Source: Endozoicomonas gorgoniicola (GTDB lineage Bacteria; Pseudomonadota; Gammaproteobacteria; Pseudomonadales; Endozoicomonadaceae). From it: a stretch of DNA of 64,000 bases. The translations under genes were made by a program, and so were the position numbers. The stretch lies in NCBI RefSeq assembly GCF_025562715.2, contig NZ_JAPFCC010000001.1, positions 2,064,501 to 2,128,500 on the forward strand, in the 5' to 3' direction. Below, piece by piece: positions 44,511 through 54,042 of this stretch (position 1 is its first letter; each line of letters opens with the position of its first letter). A model generated the notes under the pieces. The model was not told the origin of the DNA. It searched no databases and saw only the letters and a program-made list of their open reading frames with translations.

Positions 44511-47500
44511 CTAAGGGTTCTCCTGAAGTTCTGGGGGGCTGTTCTGCAAGGAGGATATTCTTAATTCTGGAGCCTGTGCTAATTGAACCCTACTGACCTT
44601 GTTCACAGTGGAAAGACAATTGATATCATGATTATGGGCTGTCACACCTTGGCTTGTTTTTATACTACTCCCCTGAATCTGTGACAGACCAATTTGCTTA
44701 TGAGCTGCCCGGGAGCTGGCATATCTCCGCATTAACATCAACGATTCCTGATTGATGCTGTAACGCCTGACCCTTATTTCTTTGCCTGTATCAGGGTTAA
44801 ACTCTCCGGTGCGTATCTGCTGCTTATCAATAATCAGCCCCGCCATTCTCAGCAACCGGTTGACAAAATTACAAGCGGATTTTGGTCGCTGAAACTCTGC
44901 GCCTTTCACTGTATTTTTTATCACACTATCCGGTATCAGTTTCAGCTGGTTGAGCATAAAGGGGGCTTTCTGATGATAAGCCTCTATCCTGTCCACTAAC
45001 TGCTCTGCTTCTTGCTCTCCCCAGGATTGCTCATAATTCCAACCTGGAAAAAGTGGTTGCAGCAACTCCCGGAAGACTTCCACTGCAACAGATTCAAACC
45101 GCCTGTGGCATATCGGTGTATTGTCATTGTCTGGTTGAGGTTGATAGTGGCTGCCATCGGGCAATGGAAACTGCATAAACCGCCGCAGTCGTGTGAGTCC
45201 TACTCGCTTCCAGAATTCAATATCTTCATCCTGTAATTCACGAGCCTGTATGCCCAGCTCTTCGCAGATTCGGTATCGCTCGCAACTCAGTATTTCCTGT
45301 AATCGAGGCTCAACCTTATGAGACAGCTGATCATACTGCTCCGCTGAAATAACAGCGGACTGCCGAACAGCCGCCACCTCCTCCCTTTCTAACTCCGTTT
45401 CTGTCTCCTTCCAACGTGCCTCAAAACCTTCAGACTGAACTTCTGACTGGTGATACTCCACCGTAAATCCCCTTTCCTGCATCAGATAAAAAAGACCATT
45501 GCCGCCCAGCGCTTTGAGTCTCACCTGCCGGCTCCGTTCACCTTCACAAAATCCGTCGTATTCCCCAACAGAAACACCATCGGTATTACGGACATAGCGT
45601 TCGGCATACTGAAGCGCACGGAGTCTTGCCAACCAGTCTTCATTGCCTTTTTTGGCGGGAATCATATCGGCGACAACAGTGAACTGCCGGGCTGACCGGA
45701 AACGCCTGAGCATTTGCACAAATTCTGTTGGCAGGACAATGTTATGCGAAAAACCAAACACCTGATCGAAAGGTGCCTGAATAGAAACGCCTGACTGAAT
45801 AGCGGGTGAGTAGATGATGACCTGATATCGCCGGGCTTCCTGATCACAGTTTTGCAGAAAGGCTTTCTGGTTGGGTTCGTTCCGGTTTTTTCCGTCGAAC
45901 CGCAGCAGTGAAATATCAGGAAACTGTTTGCGGATAATTTTTTCCAGCTTGCCGCCATAGACCCGGTTATCGGTGGCAATGGCGATTTTTCTGCCTTTGG
46001 CAATGGACGGTAATAACTGTTGGTCGATCACGGATTTTGCGCCGCTTTTACCAGTAGCAAACTCGCACACAAGATCAGTATTCTGGCTGAATGGCATGTC
46101 ATAGAAGTGAATCTCTCTGTCAGGAAACCATTCTTGCAATAGTCGCACATGGTAAGACGACAAATCGGCATCACAGATGACGACGGTGTGTGTTTGCTCA
46201 ATTAAATCCAGATAACGGGCAAGCACAGAAGGGTCTTTGATATGCGGACAGGTGCCCAGCACCGAGATATGCTGCGAGAACTCATCCAGCAGCAATATAT
46301 CTGGCTTGCCTGATTGCAGATAGCAGCTGACATTCGGCGCACACAAACTGTTGATGCAGGTCACAAGCCGGTTAACCGCTGGCATAAAAGACTCAGGTAT
46401 ATTGAGATAGCTTTCCAGACAGAGCCGTTTAGAGAGTTCATGGGCAAGGGACACCAGATGAGTAACCGCCAGTACCCTGTCGCCTTTTTGTTCAGCATCC
46501 ATTGATAGTGCAGACATCAGCCTGGTTTTCCCTGCTGCATAAGGGGCTTTGATCAGCGTAATCCGGCCTTTTTCCAGAGGTACTGTTTTAGGGTTGATGG
46601 CAGAAACTTTATGGTAATGATCTGCCAGAGATTTCGTTTTGCTGGCACTCAAACAACATTCACTCTGAACCACCTGTTGCTGACGAAAACAGTAGCCTGC
46701 CAGCATTCTTTTCAATTGATTCAAAGTGTCAGGATGAAGCAGATAGGGATTAGCGGCCTGAATTGTCTGAATAAACTCATGCTCATCACACTGAGCCGGA
46801 ACTTTGTGATGAAACCGCTGAACAATGGCTTTTGCCAGAGTAGCGGCGCAACGCTCATTGTCTGCCTTTGCCAGTAACTTCAGGCTGCTCTGATAATCTC
46901 CGCAACCATTCGCTATCGCCATTTCAACCGCTGGAATCGGGATGGATTTTAAATCGACAGCCTCTATCGGGTTACGAACCGGCTGCAACTGCTGCTTGAT
47001 GCCCTGCAACTCCACATCATCACGAACATCACTCCAGTCCTCACCATATCGTTGTGGAACCACCCATCGGCATTCACTTCGATGACAGGCCATAATCCCC
47101 GCTAGATCATGATCGAGGGCAACAATGATCCTTCCTTTCAGATGCGGCCATTCCTGTGCCAGCTGCGCAACGATGGACTTGGCGTTATTTTCCCCGACAA
47201 TGCAGACCACAGGCTCTCCGGTGGCCAGGTATACATTTACCGCATCAGCCATACCACCCACCACTCGCAAGTTACCCAGATAGTTGGGCAGTTCTGGAAG
47301 AGAGATTCCCACCAACGCAAAGCTTCTGGAAACTGTAGTACCTTTGGTCACTTTCTTATTATCTTTTGGTGCAAAGCGATCCGGGCAACGCTTGTGCAGC
47401 AAACCTCTGGGATAAATTCGTTCGTGGCCTGTTATCTGCCCTTTGACGTTTATCAGTGGGTATTCAAGGCAATCGCCGTACCACCAGTCTTGTACAACTC

Positions 47501-47624
47501 TCAGCCCAACCAGCGAGCTCAATAGCACGAAGTCCAGCTTTTTTTCTTGCAGATAACCAGTCGGATCAACACCGTCTGCAGACAACCTGTTCATGAAAAG
47601 ACTAAACCTTGCCAGACATGCCAT
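44511..47624 (-). CDS. CyRepA1-like replication protein (toprim/primase plus helicase)
   Basis: About 1037 residues. The N-terminal ~230 residues resemble a DnaG/DUF3854-type toprim region (VGGMADAVNVYLATGEPVVCIVGENNAKS, GRIIVALDHDLAG with the acidic DxD-like motif). A P-loop helicase follows, with Walker A LIKAPYAAGKTRLMSA (~363), a DEAD-like ILLLDEFSQ (~443), and later IYSPAIQSGVS and QMLRRFRSARQF, as in Herpes_ori_bp/CyRepA1 plasmid replication proteins. It probably primes and unwinds at an origin, letting the element replicate autonomously. The ATG at 47624 is chosen; 47594 is an alternative. The adjacent upstream ~770 bp is full of inverted repeats. Confidence 0.75.
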   Translation of the reverse strand: MACLARFSLFMNRLSADGVDPTGYLQEKKLDFVLLSSLVGLRVVQDWWYGDCLEYPLINVKGQITGHERIYPRGLLHKRCPDRFAPKDNKKVTKGTTVSRSFALVGISLPELPNYLGNLRVVGGMADAVNVYLATGEPVVCIVGENNAKSIVAQLAQEWPHLKGRIIVALDHDLAGIMACHRSECRWVVPQRYGEDWSDVRDDVELQGIKQQLQPVRNPIEAVDLKSIPIPAVEMAIANGCGDYQSSLKLLAKADNERCAATLAKAIVQRFHHKVPAQCDEHEFIQTIQAANPYLLHPDTLNQLKRMLAGYCFRQQQVVQSECCLSASKTKSLADHYHKVSAINPKTVPLEKGRITLIKAPYAAGKTRLMSALSMDAEQKGDRVLAVTHLVSLAHELSKRLCLESYLNIPESFMPAVNRLVTCINSLCAPNVSCYLQSGKPDILLLDEFSQHISVLGTCPHIKDPSVLARYLDLIEQTHTVVICDADLSSYHVRLLQEWFPDREIHFYDMPFSQNTDLVCEFATGKSGAKSVIDQQLLPSIAKGRKIAIATDNRVYGGKLEKIIRKQFPDISLLRFDGKNRNEPNQKAFLQNCDQEARRYQVIIYSPAIQSGVSIQAPFDQVFGFSHNIVLPTEFVQMLRRFRSARQFTVVADMIPAKKGNEDWLARLRALQYAERYVRNTDGVSVGEYDGFCEGERSRQVRLKALGGNGLFYLMQERGFTVEYHQSEVQSEGFEARWKETETELEREEVAAVRQSAVISAEQYDQLSHKVEPRLQEILSCERYRICEELGIQARELQDEDIEFWKRVGLTRLRRFMQFPLPDGSHYQPQPDNDNTPICHRRFESVAVEVFRELLQPLFPGWNYEQSWGEQEAEQLVDRIEAYHQKAPFMLNQLKLIPDSVIKNTVKGAEFQRPKSACNFVNRLLRMAGLIIDKQQIRTGEFNPDTGKEIRVRRYSINQESLMLMRRYASSRAAHKQIGLSQIQGSSIKTSQGVTAHNHDINCLSTVNKVSRVQLAQAPELRISSLQNSPPELQENP

Positions 47625-47648
47625 TCTCAACTAAATAAAGGAAAGGCA

Positions 47649-47759
47649 ATGTATGGCTCTCCCAAGACACAGCAAACATTGCTACAGAAAGCCCGGTGCC
47701 AAAACCGGGCTTTTTTTATGGCGTGCAGAAAACGATGTAATCCGCTGTGTCAGAGTTGA
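47649..47759 (+). CDS. Possible 36-residue peptide spanning a terminator
   Basis: ATG at 47649 preceded by GGAAAGGCA, coding for a short Cys/Arg-rich peptide (MYGSPKTQQTLLQKARCQN..., ending MACRKRCNPLCQS). A perfect rho-independent terminator lies inside the frame, so most transcripts would end before the stop codon. It may be fortuitous. It is listed because an SD-like sequence, an ATG and the hairpin are combined within ~70 bp. Confidence 0.3.
   Translation: MYGSPKTQQTLLQKARCQNRAFFMACRKRCNPLCQS
47688..47717 (+). terminator. Strong rho-independent terminator (+ strand)
   Basis: The stem AAAGCCCGGT/ACCGGGCTTT (47688-47697 with 47704-47713) has a 6-nt loop and a T7 tail. No conventional plus-strand gene ends here, so a short transcript or small RNA starting near 47.6 kb may be terminated. 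Confidence 0.85.
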
Positions 47760-48405
47760 AAGATCTGCTGCTGATTGATTTTCAAATCAAATAATCAGCA
47801 ACAGGACGCACAGCGGCGACTACATAAAATGCAGAGCCGTTTTCTCAGAGTTGAAACAGGGAAAGTTTCCCGATCGGGCAGTCATTAAACGGGAGTGAGA
47901 AAAAATGCCCCTCATATCAACAAGGGGCTCACAAATATCCCGGGCATTAGATACCCGCAGGAGATACGAGAACATAAATACTCCAAAAAAGTATTTACGC
48001 CCAAGTCACAGAACTGACTATACTAACCATCGGTTTCACGGTCAGCCTGTGACTTTGACATAATGGCAGGGGCTGGTTGAGAAGCTGGTTCACCCCCCAA
48101 GGGTGAACATCGACAGGGCGTTCATTCGGCGAACGCTCTGTCATTCATTACTTTTTTGCGAACAATATTATTGTCCGCCAATCCGATTTGTCGTCGTAAT
48201 GGGTATACGTTGAAAATATTCAGCAATGGCTGCCTTTCTTCAAGAAACTGATCACAAGATAGTCCACTCTCATTTTTTCAAGCGTACAATAATTGCCTGC
48301 TCTTTAGTCCCATTTTCTGAAAAATGTTTTAATTTTCAAATGGACTTTAACCAGCTACGGTTCTATTTTCTGATATCTTACTCTGCTTTTTTAGGAAGTT
48401 TTTAG
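47760..48405. other. Hairpin-rich intergenic region (candidate origin or oriT)
   Basis: No gene. Contents: a palindrome at 47769-47800 (TGCTGATT/AATCAGCA plus inner GATTT/AAATC). A 12-mer TCAGAGTTGAAA occurs twice (47750-47761, 47845-47856). A nested inverted repeat lies at 48004-48054 (AGTCACAG/CTGTGACT enclosing CTGAC/GTCAG). There are hairpins GTTCACCC/GGGTGAAC (48088-48108) and GACAGGGCGTTC/GAACGCTCTGTC (48112-48142), the last followed by T6. The density beside a replication-initiator gene suggests an origin; terminators or oriT are alternatives. Confidence 0.5.
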
Positions 48406-48720
48406 ATGCTCGTTTATGAAGTGAACTGTTTGGTGAACACAAAGATGAAAGAAACATTTATGGAGTGGCTCCCCAACCATATTCGAGAAATACTGGCTAT
48501 TGACGGCTTTATTTCTGCAGAAACTTACCAGATGCTGGAGGATGACCAACTATCTGCCAGAGAAAACAGCTTTGGTGTATCCATTCGATACTATCTGAAA
48601 GGTCAGGATACCTTGAATAATTACCTGGACAACCACGCAGAAAAGCTAAGAAAAGACGGTAAAGACAAGTTTGGAGACCAGCTGTCAGCTTACCGGAGAG
48701 TACTGCTGAAAAGTGCTTGA
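48406..48720 (+). CDS. DUF4286 family protein
   Basis: A 104-residue protein. The pattern MLVYEVNCLVNTKMKETFMEWLPNHIREILAIDGFISAE and the late RYYLKGQDTLNNYLDNHAEKLR match DUF4286, a ferredoxin-like-fold family related to small monooxygenase-type dimers. Function is unknown. AGGAAG lies 10 nt before the ATG. It may be co-transcribed with the truncated transporter 40 bp downstream. Confidence 0.7.
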   Translation: MLVYEVNCLVNTKMKETFMEWLPNHIREILAIDGFISAETYQMLEDDQLSARENSFGVSIRYYLKGQDTLNNYLDNHAEKLRKDGKDKFGDQLSAYRRVLLKSA

Positions 48721-48763
48721 GTCATAAAACAGAATTGATTATCTATTGGCTGATATCATAACC

Positions 48764-49459
48764 ATGAAACTAAACTCCCCCGAGTTAAATAAATTGAAGT
48801 TACTATTGATGATCAGCGCTGGGGGAATGCTGGAGGCCTATGACTTTATAGTTTACGGGCTCTTGACTGCTTATATCAGCCCGCTGTTTTTCCCTCACTA
48901 CGAAGTACAACAAAGCTTACTCATAGCTTTTGCCATTTTTGCTGTTGGGTATCTATCACGTCCGTTAGGTGGGTTTATATTTGGTCATCAAGGGGATCGC
49001 CATGGTCGAAAGCACCCTCTGACAATGACCCTACTGTTGATGGCCTTTGCAACTGTCTCTATTGGATTGTTACCAGACTACTACAGTGCAGGCATCTGGA
49101 GCCCCATATTGCTTATCGCTCTCCGCTTTATCCAGGGGCTGTCAATGGGAGGTGAAGTCGGAGGCGTTTATACCTACATCAGTGAAGTATTTGAAGACAA
49201 CAAGGGACTCGCTATCGCTATTATTGCTTCCGGCATGGAGCTTGGGATACTTCTCGGGCAGGTTGTTCATTCTTGTCTTATCCGAGTATTAGGTACACAG
49301 GGTATGGTTGATTTTGGTTGGCGCATTCCTTTTTTAATTGGCGGAATACTGGGCATAGTCGGGTATATTATTCGGAAAAATTCATTGGAAAGTGGTGCGT
49401 TTATACGAATAAAAAATCTTAACCGAATAGCCCGTCAGTATTTTCCAATCCCAAAATGA
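48764..49459 (+). pseudogene. Truncated MHS-family MFS transporter
   Basis: About 231 residues, covering the first half of a metabolite:H+ symporter (ProP/PcaT-like) of usual length ~430. Six to seven membrane segments are visible, with the MFS motif GHQGDRHGRK between TM2 and TM3 and RFIQGLSMGGEVGG in TM4. After ...NRIARQYFPI the frame runs into an IS end and stops at 49459. The second six-helix bundle is missing, so it should be non-functional. I take the ATG at 48764; a TTG lies at 48746. Confidence 0.83.
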
Positions 49460-50594
49460 GCCTGAAAGAGGTGTCAAGCCAGTGCTTTCAGGCCTTTCGT
49501 TCAAAAACAGTTTTAAAAAGTGTTTCTCTGCCAGACTGTAGTCTTTCTGCCGCCTCATTATCGCTCATGGAATCAGCCTGTGCTTGTAAATCTTCAAGAG
49601 TGATTCCTTTCTTGAGGTATTGTTCACTTCTGGCCAGCGATTTGAACTTTTCGTACGGCGTCATCATATTTTCATAACAATATTTTTTTCTCTCTTTGCC
49701 TTTCTTGTCTACGACAGTTTCAGGAAAGAAGCAGGGTCTGTGATAATTGAGGTATGGTGTCAGATATTTTCTGTTGAATTCGTTTACCTCCGTCGCATAT
49801 TCTTGTGGAATGTGCGCATAACCAAGAATCTTTCTGATCACCGCACCATTTTTACACTCAACAAGAGCATTGTCGTTTGTTTTTCTTGATCTTGATTTCG
49901 TGAATTTTATACGAAGGTTGTCGAGTAATTTTGCTACATTGTAATTCACGTATTCTGAACCGTTGTCCGAGTGAAAACCCTGTATTTTAAAGGGGAAAGA
50001 TGTCAGCATCTCTTCAAGTACGGGTATCAGAAAAGTTTCACTAATTCTCTCCACTGTGCAAACAACCTGATACTGAGTCACCTCATCAACTGCGTTAATG
50101 TGGTACAAACCCTTTACCTTATCCTTGTCTCCCTGATGAACCGTGTCGATTCGAATAAAACCAGGTTGCCCCTGAGGATCTGGACGACGGCGTGTGCCGA
50201 TGGCTCGTTTTGCCGGACGTGTACAGTCTTTATGGGTTCGGATATTCCGGTACGTCTTTGACTGCCTGAGATTGTAAAGATGCGAGACCGAGATGTTGGC
50301 CAAGCGCTCATAGCGACTGTCTCCGCGTGAATAAGCCCTCTCACAGAGCTTTTTAATAGCCACTCCATTCAGGTCATTATGCAGTCGATCAGTTTCAGCC
50401 AAAAGCCTTGCATCAGCTTGGGTGTACTTGGTTTTGAAGCCGTTGGTTGTGCGCTGCTTACGCTTCAGAGAGCCTTTGGACTGATAAGCATGGATAAGGC
50501 GGGTAACCTGAGCTCTTGAGTAGCCTGTGGCTACTGTGAGATAGCGCTTAATAAGCCCTTTTTCAGGTCTGCTAAGGGTTCGGTATTTGAAATG

Positions 50595-52393
50595 GTAACT
50601 TTTCTACAAACCGCTTCAAAATCAGCAATTAAGACACCACTTTTCCCTATTGTTGCCTCCAATTGTTATACCTTTGGCGGATCATGATTACGCATTTCAC
50701 AAAGCCGCTCCTCACTCATTAACCAGGGCAGATAAGGAGTGAGATCATCAGGTGGCTTCCTGCCATTTATGGCACAAGCCTCAAGATAGGCACCCAGCCA
50801 GATTTTTGGATTAATATCCCAAAGCTTTAGCGTCATAAAAACGCTGAACAGAAAAGCGGCTATATCAGCACTCCATACGCTGCCAGAGCCGTAGTAATTC
50901 TTCCTGCCAACGACACCTGTGCGCAGTGCTTGCTCTGCAGCGTTGTTATCCATGGGGATACCGGGATTAGTGACAAAGCGGGTCAATCCTTCCCAGTGAT
51001 TCTGCAGACTTTCGAGCACTTTTTTCGCTCTGACTCGCAGTTTAGGACGATTAAGTTCCTGATCCCTCTGGGTTGCCATCTGCTCTACCTGATGTTCAAG
51101 CCGTAACTGCTGTGTTGCTAGCTGCTCTGGTTCATCAAGCACTTCAAGTCGCTGACTATTAAGATGATATAAACGACCAATCCTGTTCACCCAGGTGGCG
51201 CTCCACTTCTCCAACTCCGGATCACCTCGTTGAGCGTCAATAAAATCCCGCCTGACGTGAGCCCAGCAGAAAGCTAAATCAATAGAAACTACATCATTCG
51301 CGAGTTTCTTGTAAGCTGAGTATCGGTCACACACCAATGTACCAGCCCCGTCACCAATGACTGACTCCGGTACGACAGCCGCACGGGTGTCAGCAATGCT
51401 GAAATAAACTGCCTGGTCACAGAGAAATACCCACAGCCAATGTTTGTGGGAACCTGTCGTCTCATGTGCCCAGGTGATCCACCGGGTTTCATCAGCATGC
51501 CACTGATCGCTACTGGCGACGAATTCCCGAGTAGCTTCGGCAACCGGCTCAAAAAAGGGCGTTATAGCTTCCAGGCCAAAGGAGATGGTCGCCTGCGACA
51601 GTTCCAGTCCCTGAGTCTTATAAGACTCAAGTTGCCTGTTTATGGGGATGCCGTATGCGTACTTATTCAGCAACAGCTCCACCCAGACAGAAATACCAAG
51701 CTTTCCTCTGTTGATGAGTCTTGGTGGAGGTGGTGGAGTAGTAATATTGGGCGTTTCAGGGCACTGGCAAGTTTTTTGGTAATGCCTTCGGTGATAGCGA
51801 CGAACGTGAGCCTTAACTTCAACTTCAATTACGTCGCAGCTGTCGTCATTGAAAAAAGACTTGAATGGCCGGTGGCAGACTGTACAACACTGTTTGTCCA
51901 CTGGTAAGTCTACAGACTCATGAACCACTGGCAGGTTGTTGTGAAGATGGCGACCAGAACCGGGGACTCCGGGCTGGTGACCTCGTTTTCGATTTGAAGG
52001 TGGCCGGGTAGTATTGCCACTTTTCTTTGAAGAAGAACTGGTCTTCTCTGATTTACGACCGAAAAGCAAGTGCTTCATGTGTGCCAGTTCTGATTTCAGA
52101 TCAGCGACCTGGGTGTTCAACCCAGCTATTTCGGCTTTATGCTGAGCAATAAGAGAGGCATTTTTAGCCAGTACTTTTTGCTCTCGGCCACAGGCCGCCT
52201 TCCACATGGCATGCCAGAGGTTGGCCTGCTGTTTTAGCTGGATGTGTTCCTGCTTGGTGAGGATGACCTGCGAGGTAGCGAAGGGGGCAGGCAGTAATGC
52301 AGGTGTTGTGCTTGATCCTGAAACATGAGCATTTTGCATACTCTAAAAGTAGACGACTTTGAGCAGATGTTTAGTGGTTTGTAGAATAGTTAC
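50595..52393 (-). mobile_element. IS66-family insertion sequence (tnpC only)
   Basis: A 1799-bp element. The ends GTAACTTTTCTACAAACC and, on the other strand, GTAACTATTCTACAAACC are inverted repeats. It is flanked by a perfect 8-bp duplication TTGAAATG (50587-50594 and 52394-52401), the IS66 size. It lacks tnpA and tnpB, like the ISBst12 subgroup. Confidence 0.94.
50666..52339 (-). CDS. tnpC: IS66-family transposase TnpC
   Basis: A 557-residue transposase. A coiled-coil leucine-zipper-like region (~65-100) leads to LLFGRKSEKTSS, a zinc-finger motif (CCTVCHRPFKSF, ~155), then the DDE_Tnp_IS66 domain (SSDQWHADETRWITW, LVCDRYSAYKKLA, CWAHVRRDF, GIPMDNNAAEQALR) and a C-terminal WLGAYLEACAINGRKPPDDL. 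Intact, so possibly active. Confidence 0.94.
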   Translation of the reverse strand: MQNAHVSGSSTTPALLPAPFATSQVILTKQEHIQLKQQANLWHAMWKAACGREQKVLAKNASLIAQHKAEIAGLNTQVADLKSELAHMKHLLFGRKSEKTSSSSKKSGNTTRPPSNRKRGHQPGVPGSGRHLHNNLPVVHESVDLPVDKQCCTVCHRPFKSFFNDDSCDVIEVEVKAHVRRYHRRHYQKTCQCPETPNITTPPPPPRLINRGKLGISVWVELLLNKYAYGIPINRQLESYKTQGLELSQATISFGLEAITPFFEPVAEATREFVASSDQWHADETRWITWAHETTGSHKHWLWVFLCDQAVYFSIADTRAAVVPESVIGDGAGTLVCDRYSAYKKLANDVVSIDLAFCWAHVRRDFIDAQRGDPELEKWSATWVNRIGRLYHLNSQRLEVLDEPEQLATQQLRLEHQVEQMATQRDQELNRPKLRVRAKKVLESLQNHWEGLTRFVTNPGIPMDNNAAEQALRTGVVGRKNYYGSGSVWSADIAAFLFSVFMTLKLWDINPKIWLGAYLEACAINGRKPPDDLTPYLPWLMSEERLCEMRNHDPPKV

Positions 52394-52723
52394 TTGAAAT
52401 GTGCCAGAGTAGCTTCAACCCACTGATAACATTCATCTTTTGACTCCCAGCCAGGTTCGATACCAGGAGTACTTTGGAGCAGTTCCTGCACCTGTTGCAG
52501 GGTCTTTATGAGCTTTGTGTTCATGATGACTTTCATCCCGTAATAATGGACGAAAGCCCCAATAGCAGTAGGCTCATTTCATATTAGAAATTAGGATCAC
52601 CTTTAGGCTCATTTCATATTGGAAGAGACTCTATCTTGACAAAAACAGGGTCTCAAACCACAATTGCTTCATACTAGCCGTCCCGCGTCCTAGGACATAG
52701 GACATGTCAGCAAAGGGAGCAAC

Positions 52724-53344
52724 ATGAAAGGTCAGGATATCGGTTTATTGTTAAAACTTTACTGCCTAAGCCTTGGAGAAAGTCAGTCGGTCATCCCTAT
52801 TACAACGGGTCAATGGCAGGACTGGAGTGTGGAACAGGAAAATAGTGCAGAGTCTTCTTCTCTTGATACCGCTGATTCTTACGGGGTTCGTACGCTGGCT
52901 CAAATGACCGGTATCAGTAAATCTCAGGTTAATCTGGCATTAAATCGCTGCTATAGCGTGGGGCTGGCAAAAAAAGACCGTCGATCAGGTGCTCCCTCGG
53001 TGAACCGAAAGTCCCTGTTTGAGTTTATTGTTTATGGTTTAAAATTTGTTTTCCCTGCCTCACCGGGTGCAGTAACACGAGGAATTACTACTTCGCTGGT
53101 TGCTCCTGTTTTTGATAATGAACTCATGAGTGCCGGAGAGCTGGTTCCTGTCTGGCCTGATGCCCGTGGGCTCAGCAAAGGTCAGGGGATTGAGCCGCTG
53201 TTTAAATCCGCTACCTACGCTATCCGTAAAGACCCTGCTCTTTACGTGTTACTGGCTCTGGTGGATGCTATTCGTATGGGGCAACCCAGAGAGCGAAACC
53301 TGGCCATCCACAGGCTGGAAAACTATTTGGGTCTGGCACAATGA
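52724..53344 (+). CDS. Winged-helix regulator/antitoxin-like protein of NTase operon
   Basis: A 206-residue protein with a helix-turn-helix near residue 60-80 (VRTLAQMTGISKSQVNLALNRCYSVGLAKKD) inside a winged-helix-like N-terminal half; the rest is of unknown fold. GGGAG precedes the ATG. Its stop overlaps the ATG of the nucleotidyltransferase gene as ATGA, implying coupling. A DNA-binding protein paired with an AbiEii-like NTase recalls AbiEi/AbiEii and SXT MosA/MosT toxin-antitoxin pairs, so it is probably the antitoxin/autorepressor. Direct homology to AbiEi or MosA could not be shown by eye. Confidence 0.62.
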   Translation: MKGQDIGLLLKLYCLSLGESQSVIPITTGQWQDWSVEQENSAESSSLDTADSYGVRTLAQMTGISKSQVNLALNRCYSVGLAKKDRRSGAPSVNRKSLFEFIVYGLKFVFPASPGAVTRGITTSLVAPVFDNELMSAGELVPVWPDARGLSKGQGIEPLFKSATYAIRKDPALYVLLALVDAIRMGQPRERNLAIHRLENYLGLAQ

Positions 53345-54042
53345 GCCAAGCCAATCAACACCAACAGATGCTTATTCGTGTCGCCACCGCACTGGGGGCT
53401 GACCTCTTGCAGCAAATGGCTTTTGTGGGAGGTTGCACCACCGGGTTATTGCTTACCGATGCTTTCAGTCTGGAGCAGGTGCGTCATACCGATGACGTAG
53501 ACCTGATTGTCCATGTAATGGGGCACGCTTCTTTTGCCGACTTACAGGCTGTATTGCAACAAAAAGGGTTCTGTCATAGTACCGTAGAAGGAGATCCTCT
53601 CTGCGCTATGAGACTGGGCGAGATGAGAGTGGATTTCATGCCCGACGATGCAAGCATCCTTGGGTTTTCAAACCGTTGGTATCCGGATGCTCTGTCTACG
53701 TCAGAACCCTACCCCCTTTCGGATAACATCATTATTCGATTGGTTAAGCCGGTTTATTTTATTGCGACCAAACTGGAAGCTTACCGTGGGCGTGGGCGTG
53801 GTGATCCCCTCGCCAGTCGCGATATAGAAGACCTGTTGAACCTGTTTGATGGTCGCCCTGAACTCATCAATGAAATCAGTTCAGCCAGGCGCGAGCTGCG
53901 TCAGTATATTTCTGAAGAAATCGGTCGGTTAATGCAACATCCGGATTTTGAATACGCCGTACAAAGTTGTGCTTTGGGCGATAGTGGTCGGGAAGCACTT
54001 ATTTTCGAGCGACTGGATCTTGTCGCTGAAGGTGATTTCTGA
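53341..54042 (+). CDS. AbiEii/MosT-like nucleotidyltransferase
   Basis: A 233-residue nucleotidyltransferase-fold protein. MAFVGGCTTGLLL (~30) and RHTDDVDLIVHV (~50) give the GG[S/T] and Dx[D] motifs; MRVDFMPDD (~97) supplies the third acidic residue. PLASRDIEDLLNLFDGR is typical of the helical part of such toxins or kin. Such NTases (AbiEii, MenT, MosT) block growth by modifying tRNA or other targets. Its target is not deducible. It overlaps the upstream HTH gene (ATGA) and the downstream PP2C gene (TGATG), so the three are one translational unit. Confidence 0.72.
   Translation: MSQANQHQQMLIRVATALGADLLQQMAFVGGCTTGLLLTDAFSLEQVRHTDDVDLIVHVMGHASFADLQAVLQQKGFCHSTVEGDPLCAMRLGEMRVDFMPDDASILGFSNRWYPDALSTSEPYPLSDNIIIRLVKPVYFIATKLEAYRGRGRGDPLASRDIEDLLNLFDGRPELINEISSARRELRQYISEEIGRLMQHPDFEYAVQSCALGDSGREALIFERLDLVAEGDF

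Larger units (their letters stand above)
49488..52524 (-). pseudogene. DDE-integrase-type transposase split by IS66
   Basis: The start (52524: MNTKLIKTLQQVQELLQSTPGIEP...EATLAHFK) continues after the IS66 element as YRTLSRPEKGLIKRYLTVATGYSRAQVTRLIHAY to the stop at 49488, ~407 residues in all. An HTH region precedes an rve-type catalytic core (GFIRIDTVHQGDKDKVKGLYHINAVDE, FHSDNGSEYVNYN, KSRKTNDNALVECKNGAVIRK with D, D, E). The C-terminus (MTPYEKFKSLARSEQYLKKGITLEDL) is typical of an IS481/IS1202-like integrase-core group. IS66 removes continuity, so it is inactive now. Confidence 0.83.
49446..52640 (-). mobile_element. DDE-integrase IS interrupted by IS66
   Basis: The left end TTCCAATCCCAAAATGAGCCT (49452 region) and, read on the other strand, the right end TTCCAATATGAAATGAGCCT are related inverted repeats. 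The transposase gene inside is split by an IS66-family element. The left end truncates the MFS gene. Exact outer boundaries are uncertain by ~20 bp. Confidence 0.7.
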
